NCBI RefSeq assembly: GCF_013410875.1
Contig: NZ_JACCCU010000002.1
Location: 496,001-560,000, forward strand
From: Tunturiibacter empetritectus
GTDB taxonomy: Bacteria; Acidobacteriota; Terriglobia; Terriglobales; Acidobacteriaceae
Direction: 5' to 3'
Length of the DNA stretch: 64,000 bases
Part shown: one piece after another, positions 52,960 through 62,905 of the stretch
Layout of the letters: each line of letters opens with the position of its first letter
How positions within the stretch are numbered: position 1 is the first letter of the stretch
The notes under the pieces: model-generated
The model's input: the letters and a program-made list of their open reading frames with translations, nothing else
What the model was told of the DNA's origin: nothing
Database searches by the model: none
Translations under genes and position numbers: made by a program

Positions 52960-54699
52960 TCAATGCACCTGATAAACGAAGGTTCCCCAGTTCGTATACG
53001 TGGTCCGTGGGCGAGAGAACGTATTCGGAATATACTCCGCAGCCATCCAAAGATCTCCGTTCGGACTCACCATCGCTGCGGAATAATCGCCCCAGCGACC
53101 CACTCCTCCGCCCCCAAACTCCGGGTAGCCCGAGAAACCATCGTCCGGCGTCTGACCAATCCCGGCCAGATGCACCTTAGGCGAAACGCTTCCCTTGCTG
53201 AAATCGACATACCCAGTACTTGGAAAGTAGTTCTCCCCCGTAAGGCTGAACGCAATCACACCGTTGCCCTCACCGTTCACCGCAAACGCGGGATACATCA
53301 CCGCCCCATTGGCGATCCCGATCAATCCCTGCTTCCAGATCTTCGCCGAAACAGAACTGAACGTAGCATTCGGATCGATCGCGAACCAGGCAGCGCCTGT
53401 ACGTGGTCCGCTCGCTCCTTTGGGGTCGAGAAGAACTGTATTCAACGCCGCGTACAGCTTGCCCTGCGAGTAAAACACCTGCATCATGCGGTCATCGCCC
53501 GTATCAATCGCCTCTTCAGGCTCTCCCAGCGATTGCCCCAGCGGATAGCTTCCAACTCTCTGTACTGCAGGAACCGGTTGCCCATACTCCTGCGTCGGAA
53601 TTACCGTCAACTGCAGGTTCAGATTAGGCACGCTTCCATTCAGACTCTGGGTGTTGGTGAGCGACCACACCGCCAGACGGTTGTCCACCGTTCCAGTGAA
53701 GTCGAGCGAACTGACAAGGTACTCCGTCCCACGATTCTCCGTGGTCGAAGTTCCAGGCGAAGGAAACGATGGCTGAATCGAAAACGCCTGCCCCTCTGCC
53801 ACCGGCAGACCGTCAAACCCTGCAGCAGCCACGCTCGACGAACCCGCAATCAGATCGCGCTTGCTGACCGCGATCAACAGTGCCGTCTGAAAGAACCCCG
53901 TCGTATTCGAGTACTCATTCGTGTTCAGATACACGCCATCCTTGTTCAATCCCAGCAACGGCTGGTCCCCCAGGCACGGGCACTGCCCAAAGCCCGCGTC
54001 CGAGACATCGATGGACTGCACCGTGTAGGTCCCCAGAACATCGCTCGTATCACTGACAGCAACGATCACCTCCGAACCTCCAACCAAAGCCCCCGCAGGC
54101 GTGGTGGCGTATTCAAGGATCGTCACAAACCAGCGCTTCGACTCCCAATCGTAAAACGCCCGCGGATCGGACAACTGGTCTGTCGAGCCGTCCTTATTGG
54201 GCGCCGTCGGCACGCCGAAGAACGCATTCAAACTCACCGGCGGAGTCAAAGGCGCTCCCGTCTTCGTAAACACCCGCAGCGCCAGGTTCACCGGCTCCAG
54301 AATCTCCTCGCCATTGGTCGCAAGACCCTGGTCCGGTGGTTCCACAACAAACCCATTCGCTTCGCCCGAGTCGGTCGAGTCAAGTCCGTCGAAACCCGTG
54401 AACGTCTTATCGGGAGCCACAATCGGAAAGCCGCCAAATACAAGACCCGCGCTTGTCGCTTTATTCAGCTCCACATGAGATCTGCCGACGAACGGCTTCG
54501 GCATCTGCTTCCGCATCGCCTTCGGCTTCATCGCATACAGTGCCGAAGTCGCAGGAGACTCAACCAGCGCTCGGGCCTGAGCCATACTGGTCGTTCCCTT
54601 CTTGTGAACATCGATGTGCTTCTGTTGGGTGGCATGTAGTGTCGGGGTGAGCGCAAACCCGGCGGAGATCGCCAGGGTTATTAAACGGGAAGTGTTCAT
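52960..54699 (-). CDS. Large secreted protein, unknown, beta-propeller-like
   Basis: A 579-residue exported protein. Signal peptide RLITLAISAGFALTPTLHA, then repeated beta-rich blocks with Asp/Asn-Gly turns (such as GLDSTDSGEANGFVVEPPDQ, WESKRWFVTILEYATTPAGA, RWGDYSAAMVSPNGDLWMAA) that resemble a seven-bladed propeller. A Cys pair is in GFGQCPCLGDQP. No catalytic motif recognised. I used ATG 54699; the frame is open 8 codons earlier. It lies downstream of the sedolisin gene, in the same direction. Confidence 0.75.
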   Translation of the reverse strand: MNTSRLITLAISAGFALTPTLHATQQKHIDVHKKGTTSMAQARALVESPATSALYAMKPKAMRKQMPKPFVGRSHVELNKATSAGLVFGGFPIVAPDKTFTGFDGLDSTDSGEANGFVVEPPDQGLATNGEEILEPVNLALRVFTKTGAPLTPPVSLNAFFGVPTAPNKDGSTDQLSDPRAFYDWESKRWFVTILEYATTPAGALVGGSEVIVAVSDTSDVLGTYTVQSIDVSDAGFGQCPCLGDQPLLGLNKDGVYLNTNEYSNTTGFFQTALLIAVSKRDLIAGSSSVAAAGFDGLPVAEGQAFSIQPSFPSPGTSTTENRGTEYLVSSLDFTGTVDNRLAVWSLTNTQSLNGSVPNLNLQLTVIPTQEYGQPVPAVQRVGSYPLGQSLGEPEEAIDTGDDRMMQVFYSQGKLYAALNTVLLDPKGASGPRTGAAWFAIDPNATFSSVSAKIWKQGLIGIANGAVMYPAFAVNGEGNGVIAFSLTGENYFPSTGYVDFSKGSVSPKVHLAGIGQTPDDGFSGYPEFGGGGVGRWGDYSAAMVSPNGDLWMAAEYIPNTFSRPRTTYTNWGTFVYQVH

Positions 54700-54733
54700 A
54701 TAGTGTCCTCGTGGAGTTCTCAAAGATGAACGT

Positions 54734-54824
54734 ACTTCCGGCCGGAGTCTCTGGCAGATCGTATCGCCACAGACTTCCGGCCCGGATTACAGCTAGATAG
54801 CTAACAGCTAGATAGCAGCTAGAC
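54734..54824. repeat. Short direct repeats between the two secreted genes
   Basis: ACTTCCGGCC occurs at 54734-54743 and 54773-54782. Then ACAGCTAGATAGCTA (54789), ACAGCTAGATAGC (54804) and AGCTAGAC (54817) form a small tandem run with period 13-15. No T tract or strong hairpin is present. Confidence 0.6.
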
Positions 54825-54854
54825 AAAACCAGCCTGGAAAAAACAGTCCAACTT

Positions 54855-56942
54855 CTACTGCACAGCCTTCACAACGCTATTGATGAACGTCGCACCATTC
54901 GGCGTGCCCAGCCCAGTCACATTGTCCCAGCCTGGTCCAGTGACCAGCGAGGAGTCCGTTCCGAACGTCAGCACGTCCCAGCGAGTCGAGCTGGGGCTTT
55001 GGTACAACGCACTCACAAACAGCTTCGTGTTCTCCAATGGTTGTGCCAGAGCAGCCTGACTTTCAAAGATCGGACTGTTCGGCGGATCGATGATGAGGCC
55101 CGACACGTTCAGCAGCGTATCGACTGGCGTTACGTTGACGTCCGTGATGGCGCCCTCCGACAACTCATAAAGAATTGGCGCGGCCTGCCCCAGCGGAACT
55201 CCCGCAGCCTGATTCGCAATCGCCCAGTAGCCGGAGAACATCGGACAAGAAAGACTCGTCCCCCCGAACACCAGCACCGTCGCATTCGCGGGATTGCCGT
55301 CAGGCGAAACGATGATCTCGTTGCCGGTCTGCGGGTCCGCATTCATCGAGATATCCGGCAACAGACGGAACTTACCCTTCAGGCTCTTCTGGAACTTGGG
55401 CTTGGCGAAGACAACGCTGGTGCCGCCCCCCGAACCGGACTGAAAGCCAAACAGCAGCGGAGGAATCACGGGAGGATTCGGAGTGGGGTTGGCAATTCGC
55501 GCAAGGTTCAAGCCCCATCCCGTCTGCAGTTTGATGTTGCTGTGCGCATCCAGAAACGTACTGGTGCCGCCAACCGCCGTCGCATACGGGGAGTCCGCAT
55601 TCGCGTTCACCGATACCGCATTGATGCCGAAGTCGGCATTATTCGTGATCAGCTCATCCCCACTGTCGCCAGTGGATACGTTCAGCGAGATCCCCAATGC
55701 CGCAGCGATCTGCGCAATGCCGTTCTCTACCACCAGCTCCGATGGATCCAGGTCCTTCAGCGCAATCTCCGAGATCCCGAAGCTGTTCGAGATCACGTTG
55801 CCATATCCATTCTGAATTGCAGCAAGATTGCCAAGATCAAGATTGGTGAAGGAGTTGTCCGCTGTCAGCACCAGCACGATGTTGGCATTCGGCGCGATCG
55901 CGTGAGCCCACTCCACATCCAGCGTCGTCTCGTACTGCCAGTTCCCTGCAATGCACCCGTTCGTAGCGGTGCAGGTAGCGGGCCCGGTCGGCTCCACGAT
56001 CTGAAAGTTCGAAGACGTGAACGCAGGCAATCCATTCAGCTGCGAGAACAGATTCGCATCGGACACAATGCTGTTCGAGCCGAACGCATCGACGATGACG
56101 ATGGTCTGTCCAGCCCCGTCCAGGCCCTTCTTGTACAGCGGCTTCAGGCCGTACGCCTCTTGGATCTCAGCCGCATCGTAGCCGCACGGCGGCAGATTCG
56201 GCGGTTTGGCATTCGTGATGCTGGCTCCATAAAGATTGCCGGCATAAAACGCCTCCGGAAATGCTCCATCTGTCTTGAAGACCTTCGACGCGGCTCCACG
56301 CAGACAGTCCGCGCTGTAGAACAGTCCGTCGGCGCCGGCCGCGGAGGGAGAGACTCCCTCATAAGGCACGCCGCTCTCCGGGTTCACCGAAGGCTTTACC
56401 ATCGCATGATATTTGAGATCGCTTAGCCCCTGCACCGTCGCCACCAGCGCGCTCGCCGGTCCCGCAACCGATGCTTCCGTCGCGTTGGCATGGTGGACCT
56501 CTCCGTTCACCATCACCTTGTTGATCTTGGTATTGAATGCCGTCTGCGCGTCCCCAACCTTCCCTTCGGCCACAACAAAACGGTTATTCTTCTCCGTCGA
56601 CGTCACCTTCATATTGTGAGCCGCCAGGTACTCGCGAACCACGCCGGCTTCTTTCTCAGTCGGCGCGAACTTCTCGTTGAACTCCTTCAACGTCAGGAAC
56701 CGGTGATAGTTCGCCGAGCCCTTGTCATACATCTGCTCGACCGCGGCATCCAAAGCCGCTTTGTTATGCGGATTCAGCCAAACCCTCACTGAAATCTGCT
56801 TGGATTCGTCTTCCGGGCCCACATTCGTCGTCTGGCTGGCCGGGGCAGCAAATGCCGAACCCGCCGTCAGCGCAAAAGCTCCCAGCGCAGCGGCGATAGT
56901 AAGGCGAGAAGAGGCATGATTACGAAAAGAGTGCTGCTTCAT
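54855..56942 (-). CDS. Sedolisin (S53 family) serine-carboxyl peptidase, secreted
   Basis: Acid-active endopeptidase of the sedolisin/pro-kumamolisin family with 695 residues. Signal peptide (ends SAFA), a pro-domain (about 40-190; WLNPHNKAALDAAVEQMYDKGS), and the catalytic domain. The Glu and Asp of the triad are in QYETTLDVEWAHAIAP, the oxyanion Asp in NVSTGDSGDE, and the Ser in GGTSLSCPMFSG. The calcium site near the end is GPGWDNVTGLGTPNG. Such enzymes digest proteins in acid soil. It is upstream of the large secreted protein in the same direction. Confidence 0.92.
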   Translation of the reverse strand: MKQHSFRNHASSRLTIAAALGAFALTAGSAFAAPASQTTNVGPEDESKQISVRVWLNPHNKAALDAAVEQMYDKGSANYHRFLTLKEFNEKFAPTEKEAGVVREYLAAHNMKVTSTEKNNRFVVAEGKVGDAQTAFNTKINKVMVNGEVHHANATEASVAGPASALVATVQGLSDLKYHAMVKPSVNPESGVPYEGVSPSAAGADGLFYSADCLRGAASKVFKTDGAFPEAFYAGNLYGASITNAKPPNLPPCGYDAAEIQEAYGLKPLYKKGLDGAGQTIVIVDAFGSNSIVSDANLFSQLNGLPAFTSSNFQIVEPTGPATCTATNGCIAGNWQYETTLDVEWAHAIAPNANIVLVLTADNSFTNLDLGNLAAIQNGYGNVISNSFGISEIALKDLDPSELVVENGIAQIAAALGISLNVSTGDSGDELITNNADFGINAVSVNANADSPYATAVGGTSTFLDAHSNIKLQTGWGLNLARIANPTPNPPVIPPLLFGFQSGSGGGTSVVFAKPKFQKSLKGKFRLLPDISMNADPQTGNEIIVSPDGNPANATVLVFGGTSLSCPMFSGYWAIANQAAGVPLGQAAPILYELSEGAITDVNVTPVDTLLNVSGLIIDPPNSPIFESQAALAQPLENTKLFVSALYQSPSSTRWDVLTFGTDSSLVTGPGWDNVTGLGTPNGATFINSVVKAVQ

Positions 56943-57365
56943 AGCAAAATACCCTCATGAGATTGATTTATCGATCGGTTCAGTGGTGAGTCAGTGGTGA
57001 GAGGAGCGTGGGCGTACAACGAACGTGGGATTGCGAGGCATCGCCGTTGGTACTAAGTGACTTCGGTGGACGAATACTACGGGCCTCCTCCGGCAAGGTC
57101 AAGCTCCAAAACTGCTTTTGCGTGAGGCGAAAAAAACTTTCAAAACCTGTCACATCTTTCGAAGCCAAAAAACACGCTGCCAGAACACCACGTTCACCAC
57201 GCAGTCCACCACGTTCTCACCACCCAAAAACCACAAACCAAAACACCATTTTCTCGAAAACCCCCAGCAAAAACCCCACTCCCCAAGCCGAAAAAAACTC
57301 CCAACAAATTTCACCGCAACCCCGTTTAAAATGGAACCAGACCAACCCAAAAGGCCCCCGAACAG

Positions 57366-57980
57366 ATGACCCACCCCACTCCCGGCAGAATCGAAAGCAT
57401 CGTAGGCCCCATGTTCTCAGGCAAATCCGAGGAGCTCATCCGCCGCCTCAAGCGCGCCCGCATCGCCCGCCAGCGCGTCGTCTGCTACAAGCCCGACATC
57501 GACCTTCGCTACCACCGCACCTCCATCGCCAGCCACAGCTCCCAGACCCACGAAGCCTGCACCGTCACCAACGTGGAGCACCTGAAAGCCTCATTATTGC
57601 CTCAGTTAGACGACATCGACGTCATCGGAATCGACGAGGCCCAGTTCTTCGACGACACCATCCTTCCCCTCACCGTAGAGCTCGTCCACCTCGGCAAACG
57701 CATCATTCTCGCCGGCCTCGACACCACCTTCAACGCCGAGCCCTTCGGCCCAATTCCCGCCCTCATGGCCATCGCCGACGAGGTCACCAAGCTCTCCGCC
57801 GTCTGCATGGTCTGCGGCGCACCCGCCATCCACACCCAGCGCTTAGGCCAAAGCCAGGAGCTCGTCCTCGTAGGCGCTGCTGGTCTCTACGAAGCCCGCT
57901 GCCGCACTCACTTCGAGCCCTTCCTCGACGACCAACACTCCGAACAACTCGAACTTCCCACCGTCGCAACGCCTCTCTAA
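57366..57980 (+). CDS. tdk: Thymidine kinase
   Basis: Type II thymidine kinase that phosphorylates thymidine in the salvage pathway. The 204-residue protein has Walker A GPMFSGKSEEL near 14, the catalytic region GIDEAQFFDD and zinc cysteines CMVCGAPA and YEARCRTHF. Typical length. The 423-bp gap 56943-57365 upstream contains no gene I can support; it is A- and C-rich with a short CAGTGGTGAG direct repeat near 56980. Confidence 0.95.
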   Translation: MTHPTPGRIESIVGPMFSGKSEELIRRLKRARIARQRVVCYKPDIDLRYHRTSIASHSSQTHEACTVTNVEHLKASLLPQLDDIDVIGIDEAQFFDDTILPLTVELVHLGKRIILAGLDTTFNAEPFGPIPALMAIADEVTKLSAVCMVCGAPAIHTQRLGQSQELVLVGAAGLYEARCRTHFEPFLDDQHSEQLELPTVATPL

Positions 57981-58055
57981 GCAAGCAGAAACACCGAACA
58001 GGAAAGCTCTTTGCGAGCATGATAAAAAGAAGCGACCTTTCCCGGAGATATCACG

Positions 58056-59027
58056 TTGAGCAAAAAGCAAGAAAGAATCCTCACTGGCATCTTCCTGTTC
58101 TTCGTCTGTGTGCAGCTAGCCCATTTCGTGCACAGCGGGTGGTATACGTACGCGCACACCGCGCGGGTCCCAAGACCACCAAAGGGTGAGACTTTTCGTA
58201 TTGCCCTTCCTGCTCTGATCAATACGACCACCAGAATCTTTCATCTTGCCGACACGTCCATTACTGCCGCCGCGTTCGACTTGATAACAGGGTTCTCCGC
58301 ACTCTACCTCTTGTATTTAATGACCGTCGATCTCCCCCTGGAAGAGCCGGACCGACCGAAAGACAGAGCGCTGAAGATCCTCCTCTTCCTGGCGATCATT
58401 CAATTTCCACTTGCTTGGGTCGTTCCCTGGCAACGGCCGGAGACCATGCCTTCCGCTCTCTTCCTGGCGTTCTCTCTCTTCTGTCTAGCGAATATCGAAA
58501 AGAATCGGATGTGGGCGCTCCCGCTTCTGGCTGCAGTCCTGATTCAAACCTTCGTTCGGACGGACGTACCCCTTATCTTTGGGATTGCGACCGCCTTCGT
58601 TGGTCTCTTGACCCTCGTCAAACGGGGATCGCAAGGTAAATTCCGCGCGAGCCTGGACTACATCGTTATCGGCAGTCTAACCGCCCTCATCGCTGCGGGG
58701 ATTCAGGTTTACCTGCACATCCTCTATCCACAGGACAGCCTGGACATCCAGTTCTGGCCCAATTTTTCCTTTCACAATCTCGAGATCCTCACCATCATCT
58801 TGGCACCGTTCGTCTCATTCGCACTCTTGTTGATCGTCTATCGGCCTTCTCTAACTGCCGTGGAAAAAGTGGCGATTGGGTCTGCTCTTCTTTATCTACC
58901 GATGTACTTCACGTTCGGCCTCGCCTCCGAAGCGCGCATCTATGTGCCCTTCCTGCTGATTATGTGCATGGTCACCGCCAGGGTATCGGCATCTTTCCTG
59001 AGCGCCCGATTCGACTCCGCCACCTGA
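58056..59027 (+). CDS. Polytopic membrane protein, unknown
   Basis: A 323-residue integral membrane protein with about eight helices. Landmarks are VVPWQRPETMPSALFLAFSL and RTDVPLIFGIATAF, with acid-Arg charges in membrane loops, and the C-terminal GLASEARIYVPFLL. The pattern E-x-R-x-aromatic near the last helix also occurs in the protein at 8792-9862. The TTG start is preceded by weak purines. Function unknown; a glycosyltransferase of the GT-C type or a transporter are possible. Confidence 0.7.
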   Translation: MSKKQERILTGIFLFFVCVQLAHFVHSGWYTYAHTARVPRPPKGETFRIALPALINTTTRIFHLADTSITAAAFDLITGFSALYLLYLMTVDLPLEEPDRPKDRALKILLFLAIIQFPLAWVVPWQRPETMPSALFLAFSLFCLANIEKNRMWALPLLAAVLIQTFVRTDVPLIFGIATAFVGLLTLVKRGSQGKFRASLDYIVIGSLTALIAAGIQVYLHILYPQDSLDIQFWPNFSFHNLEILTIILAPFVSFALLLIVYRPSLTAVEKVAIGSALLYLPMYFTFGLASEARIYVPFLLIMCMVTARVSASFLSARFDSAT

Positions 59028-59098
59028 AACGCAGCGTGACGAACATCCATCCGCCGGCGGCCTCAAGCTGCTAAAAACGCCTTCCACCGATGCTGGTC

Positions 59099-59182
59099 TC
59101 AGTGCTTCGAAACCATCTCCATCACGTCCTTGCGCAGCGCAGCCAGCCGGCCGAGCATAGTACATATGCCCCCAGGATACCT
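59099..59182 (-). pseudogene. Broken copy of the S10 carboxypeptidase 3' end
   Basis: About 83 bases match the end of the gene at 60692, including the stop codon (TCA on the plus strand at 59099). Two deletions (5 bp and 1 bp) break the frame, so TGA is no longer in frame with HMYYARP. It lies 1.6 kb from the intact gene, on the other side of the membrane-protein gene. Confidence 0.75.
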
Positions 59183-59271
59183 TTGCTTCCAGGCGGCGAG
59201 CAACGAAGGCGATTGAAAACGTGTAATCCGAGGGCCACGGTGCCATAGAAACGATGGCGCGTGCCGAAATC

Positions 59272-60540
59272 TTACCGGTGGGCTCTGCGCCAGAAGTGCG
59301 ACGGCCGCAGATCTGATAGCGCGAGCGAGGTATAGTCCCTAACTGTGTAGCCTGCAAATCGGAAGTCGTTGGGGCGTGAGTGTGGCAGGTGCCAGCTAAG
59401 GGAATAGAAGGCAACAAACAGGACAGTCGCTATGTTGGTTTGCCAGACCTGGGTGCGGGATGCGCGTTGGCGTTCGTCCGCCTCGCGTTCAGATGGATCA
59501 GATTGGCGAATGTTTTCAATCATCATCAACAGCAAGGCGATGGCGAATACGCCGATGTAAATCCAACGACCCCAATCAATCGTCATGTAAAGCAGCACGC
59601 CGATTGCACAGCTGGTTAAGGCAATCATCGAGAGCAATATCTTCAGCAAGGGCCTGCCTGCTTTCCATCTCCAAAGCGCGGCGAATGCCATGATCAATGG
59701 CACAGAGGCTAAGAGCGTACAGACTAGATATCGACGGTTGTAATGCCACAGCGGGTGCTCATAACGAGCCTCGGCGCGCTCTTCCTGGAGGGTCAGACCG
59801 ATCTGCGCTATTTCGCCCCTGCATGGTGCAGGGAGGATTCGTTCTTCGACGTTGTAGCCCAAAGATGCGCAAATCCGCCGTGTAGTGTTTGAGTCGCCAT
59901 GATGCGTGAGCGTCAACGCCAGCATGCAGAACATGCAGATGAGAGGACACATCAGGACGTTGAGCAAGCGTCGGCTCAGCCCGAATTCAATGGCGAGCGC
60001 GGCGAGGACCAATCCGCCGTAGAGTATGGGCGCGTCATGGCTCAGAATGCAGATGGCGACGAAGACTGTCGTGTATGCGCTGATCCACGCGTCACGTATT
60101 GAACCGCGGAGGAGGACGAGAATGAGCAGACCAAGACCAGCGAGGAGAATGGTTTCCTTTCGGAAGCCGCTCGGATACTCCTCCAGCTGAAAGGCCAATG
60201 TTGCCGGTGAGACCAGTACCAGTATCATCCAGAGCTTAAGGCGCAGGCCAATCAACAAGCGATAGAAAGAGTAAAACATCGCTGCGTAGCACGCGAGCTG
60301 CATGATGAGAACGAAGACGTCCGGCGACACGTGCATCAGTTGCCCGAGACGAAAAGCTGCTTCGCCCGGTAGCCCTCGACGGACGAAGCCACCTTGATAG
60401 TTCACCAGCCAGTCGCCCATGGACCAGATGTTTCTCTCGCGCATCTGCTTGATTCCGATGAGAGCGGTTGCCGTGGCAATCACAGTGACGTAGAGAGAAA
60501 TCCACGGGCGGAAACGTTCAGATGGGCGGAGCCTGTTCAT
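59272..60540 (-). CDS. Polytopic membrane protein, unknown
   Basis: A 422-residue membrane protein with about ten helices. Landmarks are WSMGDWLVNYQGGFVRRGLPGE near the first large loop, EEYPSGFRKETILLAG, a long loop with two Cys (RRICASLG, PAPCRGE), and MTIDWGRWIYIGVFAIALL near the end. I chose ATG 60540 over an open frame extending 25 codons earlier. It resembles uncharacterised membrane proteins found in polysaccharide gene sets, but no such genes are adjacent. Flanked by the S10 fragment and the intact S10 gene. Confidence 0.75.
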   Translation of the reverse strand: MNRLRPSERFRPWISLYVTVIATATALIGIKQMRERNIWSMGDWLVNYQGGFVRRGLPGEAAFRLGQLMHVSPDVFVLIMQLACYAAMFYSFYRLLIGLRLKLWMILVLVSPATLAFQLEEYPSGFRKETILLAGLGLLILVLLRGSIRDAWISAYTTVFVAICILSHDAPILYGGLVLAALAIEFGLSRRLLNVLMCPLICMFCMLALTLTHHGDSNTTRRICASLGYNVEERILPAPCRGEIAQIGLTLQEERAEARYEHPLWHYNRRYLVCTLLASVPLIMAFAALWRWKAGRPLLKILLSMIALTSCAIGVLLYMTIDWGRWIYIGVFAIALLLMMIENIRQSDPSEREADERQRASRTQVWQTNIATVLFVAFYSLSWHLPHSRPNDFRFAGYTVRDYTSLALSDLRPSHFWRRAHR

Positions 60541-60669
60541 GTAATCCTCACAGCTCGCGAGCCAAGCTGAAGCAACGATTGATGTTTTTAGAAATTGTAG
60601 TTTAGCCGCATGCAAGGCGCCACAAATGGTCCTGGATTGTGCTGTGATGGCTCAAGAGTGAGAGCAGGC

Positions 60670-60686
60670 GGCCCGTCCGGCAGGAC
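60670..60686. repeat. Terminal repeat of the palindromic element
   Basis: GGCCCGTCCGGCAGGAC, identical to 4961-4977, beginning 5 bp from the S10 stop codon. The preceding GCAGGC is shared with the copy at 8768. Confidence 0.75.
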
Positions 60687-60691
60687 CCCCT

Positions 60692-62239
60692 TCAATGCTT
60701 CGACACCATCTCCATCACATCCTTGCGCAGCGCCAGCGAGCTAGCCGGCCGTGCATAGTACATATGCCCCCCAGGATACTCATGCACCTGCACTCGCGTC
60801 GGATCACCCATCGGCGGAATCTGGCTCACCGTCAACACCGAACCCATAAACGGGCAGGATAGGTCCGCCCATCCATGCGCAATCACCACGCGCAGCTTCG
60901 GATCGGTAGCCACCGCAACCCTCAGATCCGTCGCGGAAGCCGACCCCGAAAACGCCCCATTGCGTCCGCTGTTATCCCACATCCTGTTCACATCGAACGA
61001 CAGCGCGTTGTAACTAGCATCCGTCTTCCAGCCAACCGTCCGGGTCACAAAATCCACCATCGCGGTTGTCGTTGGCGCAATAATGCTCAACAAAATGGGG
61101 TCCTGAGTCTCCTGCGTCGGGTTATAAGGAAACGGATCGTAAGCCGTCACATTCGGGTCATACCGGCTGCCCAGCTTACCCGTCTCCCGAAACTCCTCAC
61201 GCAAAAACGCCTGCGTCTCCAGCCGTCCGCCGGACTGCTTCACAAACGTCGGATCAAGTCCCGTCAGCTCCGTCACCCTCTTCACCAGACGAGGCGTCGC
61301 CGCAGGATCGCTGTTGCCCTTCATCAGATCCACCGCATACTCCCCGCGCGTGTAGTCGATCACTCCGGCCATACTCTCATTCGTCAACTTGCCCTGCCGC
61401 TCATAGTTCGCCGCGACGATCGAAGGCAACGTCATCATCCACGGAACCGGCGAGATATCCGGCGAACCACCCTGAGGAGACAACGCCGGCGAAACCAGCA
61501 CCAGCCCATTAACCGCAACCCCGGTCTGCGACTGCAGATAAGCCGTCAGCCGCGGTCCGCGGTACCCCCCGTAGCTCTCGCCCACAATGTACTTGCGAGA
61601 CTGCAGCCGCCCGTTCTTCACCAGCCAGTCGTAGATATTCCGCGAGAGATACGCAATGTCCTGGTCCGGCCCATAAAACTGCTTCTTCGACTCCTCCTCC
61701 GACACCAGCGAACGCGAAAACCCAGTCCCAATCGGGTCGATAAACACCAGGTCCGTAAAGTCCAGCCAGGTCCCCGGATTATCCATCAACGTCGCCGGAT
61801 CCGAAGGACTCTGCCCCTCCGCACCGAACGCCACTCTCTTTGGCCCGATCGCCCCCAGGTTCAGATACACCGAAGCCGCGCCCGGTCCCCCGTTGAACGC
61901 AAACGTCACCGGCCGGTCCTTACCCTCAACGACATAGGACGTATAAACCACCTCGCCGCTCAGAGCGCCTTTGCTGTCCCGTACCGGCAGCGTGCCCACC
62001 GTCACGGTATAGTGCAGCGTCTTGCCCTCAAGCTGCATGGTCTGCTCTACATGCGCGTCCGCCGGAAGAGGAGGCAACGTCGCTGACATTCCCGGCGTAG
62101 TCGCAGGCTTCGCGTCGGCAGGCTTGGCATCCGGCGCGGCTTGTGCAACAGCAGAAAGAGGAGCCACTGCGAAAAAACCACTAAGAAGGCATGAAAAAAT
62201 AACGAACTTCGACAGGGACGCGCACTGCGTTGCAATCAT
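60692..62239 (-). CDS. Serine carboxypeptidase S10, secreted
   Basis: Serine carboxypeptidase-like hydrolase (family S10) that removes C-terminal residues from peptides, active at acid pH. The 515-residue protein has signal peptide LSKFVIFSCLLSGFFAVAPL, oxyanion loop FNGGPGAASVYLNLG, nucleophile Ser in GESYGGYRGPRLTAYL, likely catalytic Asp in HGWADLSCPFMGS and His in YPGGHMYYARP. ATG 62239 fits the signal peptide; the frame stays open 159 codons further upstream over unrelated sequence. The broken 3' copy lies at 59099. Confidence 0.92.
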   Translation of the reverse strand: MIATQCASLSKFVIFSCLLSGFFAVAPLSAVAQAAPDAKPADAKPATTPGMSATLPPLPADAHVEQTMQLEGKTLHYTVTVGTLPVRDSKGALSGEVVYTSYVVEGKDRPVTFAFNGGPGAASVYLNLGAIGPKRVAFGAEGQSPSDPATLMDNPGTWLDFTDLVFIDPIGTGFSRSLVSEEESKKQFYGPDQDIAYLSRNIYDWLVKNGRLQSRKYIVGESYGGYRGPRLTAYLQSQTGVAVNGLVLVSPALSPQGGSPDISPVPWMMTLPSIVAANYERQGKLTNESMAGVIDYTRGEYAVDLMKGNSDPAATPRLVKRVTELTGLDPTFVKQSGGRLETQAFLREEFRETGKLGSRYDPNVTAYDPFPYNPTQETQDPILLSIIAPTTTAMVDFVTRTVGWKTDASYNALSFDVNRMWDNSGRNGAFSGSASATDLRVAVATDPKLRVVIAHGWADLSCPFMGSVLTVSQIPPMGDPTRVQVHEYPGGHMYYARPASSLALRKDVMEMVSKH

Positions 62240-62333
62240 GATCCAAATTTTACATAGTTGTTCCCATCCAACACGCAACCCAAACAAATACTTCGGTATT
62301 CTCATCACGTAGCCGATTCGGAGAATAGAGCCC

Positions 62334-62873
62334 ATGCGCAACATCCTCGCCATCACCCTCAGCCTTCTCGTTGTTCCCGCCCTCATCGTCCCCGCCTTCG
62401 CCAAGCCAAAGAACATCGTTATCGTTCCCATCAAGACCGGCACCGGCGAAGATGCAGGAACCGCCACCTTCAGCCCCTCGAAGAAGGGCGTTCGCATCAA
62501 GCTCGACCTCAAGAACCTCCCCGTAGGCGAGCACGGCGTCCACATCCACGCCAAAGCCCTCTGCGACGCACCCGACTTCAAAACCGCAGGCGGCCACTTC
62601 AACCCCGAAAACAAGCAGCACGGCTTCCAGAACCCCATGGGCCACCATGCCGGCGACCTGCCAAACAACGTCACCATCGGCGAGGGCCACCTGGGCCAGG
62701 CCATCTTCAACGTCAACTATCTCTCGATGGACCCCGCGGCGGCCAACAGCATCCTCGCCAACGGAGGAACCTCCATCGTCATTCACGAGAAAGCCGACGA
62801 CATGAAGACCGACCCCTCCGGAAACTCCGGTAATCGGATCGCCTGCGGTGTCATCCCCGCCCCAACCCCTTAG
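62334..62873 (+). CDS. sodC: Superoxide dismutase [Cu-Zn]
   Basis: Periplasmic copper-zinc superoxide dismutase, 179 residues with signal peptide ending SFAFA-like LIVPAFA. All metal ligands are present: copper H70, H72, H88 (bridging), H151; zinc H88, H96, H105 and D108. C77 and C171 can form the conserved disulfide, and R168 (GNRIACGV) is the guiding Arg. Converts superoxide to peroxide and oxygen. Divergent from the S10 gene. Confidence 0.95.
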   Translation: MRNILAITLSLLVVPALIVPAFAKPKNIVIVPIKTGTGEDAGTATFSPSKKGVRIKLDLKNLPVGEHGVHIHAKALCDAPDFKTAGGHFNPENKQHGFQNPMGHHAGDLPNNVTIGEGHLGQAIFNVNYLSMDPAAANSILANGGTSIVIHEKADDMKTDPSGNSGNRIACGVIPAPTP

Positions 62874-62905
62874 CCCGCATTCACTGTCCATCTTTGAACA
62901 AACCG

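Noticed and set aside
62240..62716. N-terminal extension of the S10 peptidase
   Set aside because: It covers the sodC start on the other strand and lacks a signal sequence; ATG 62239 gives a proper one.
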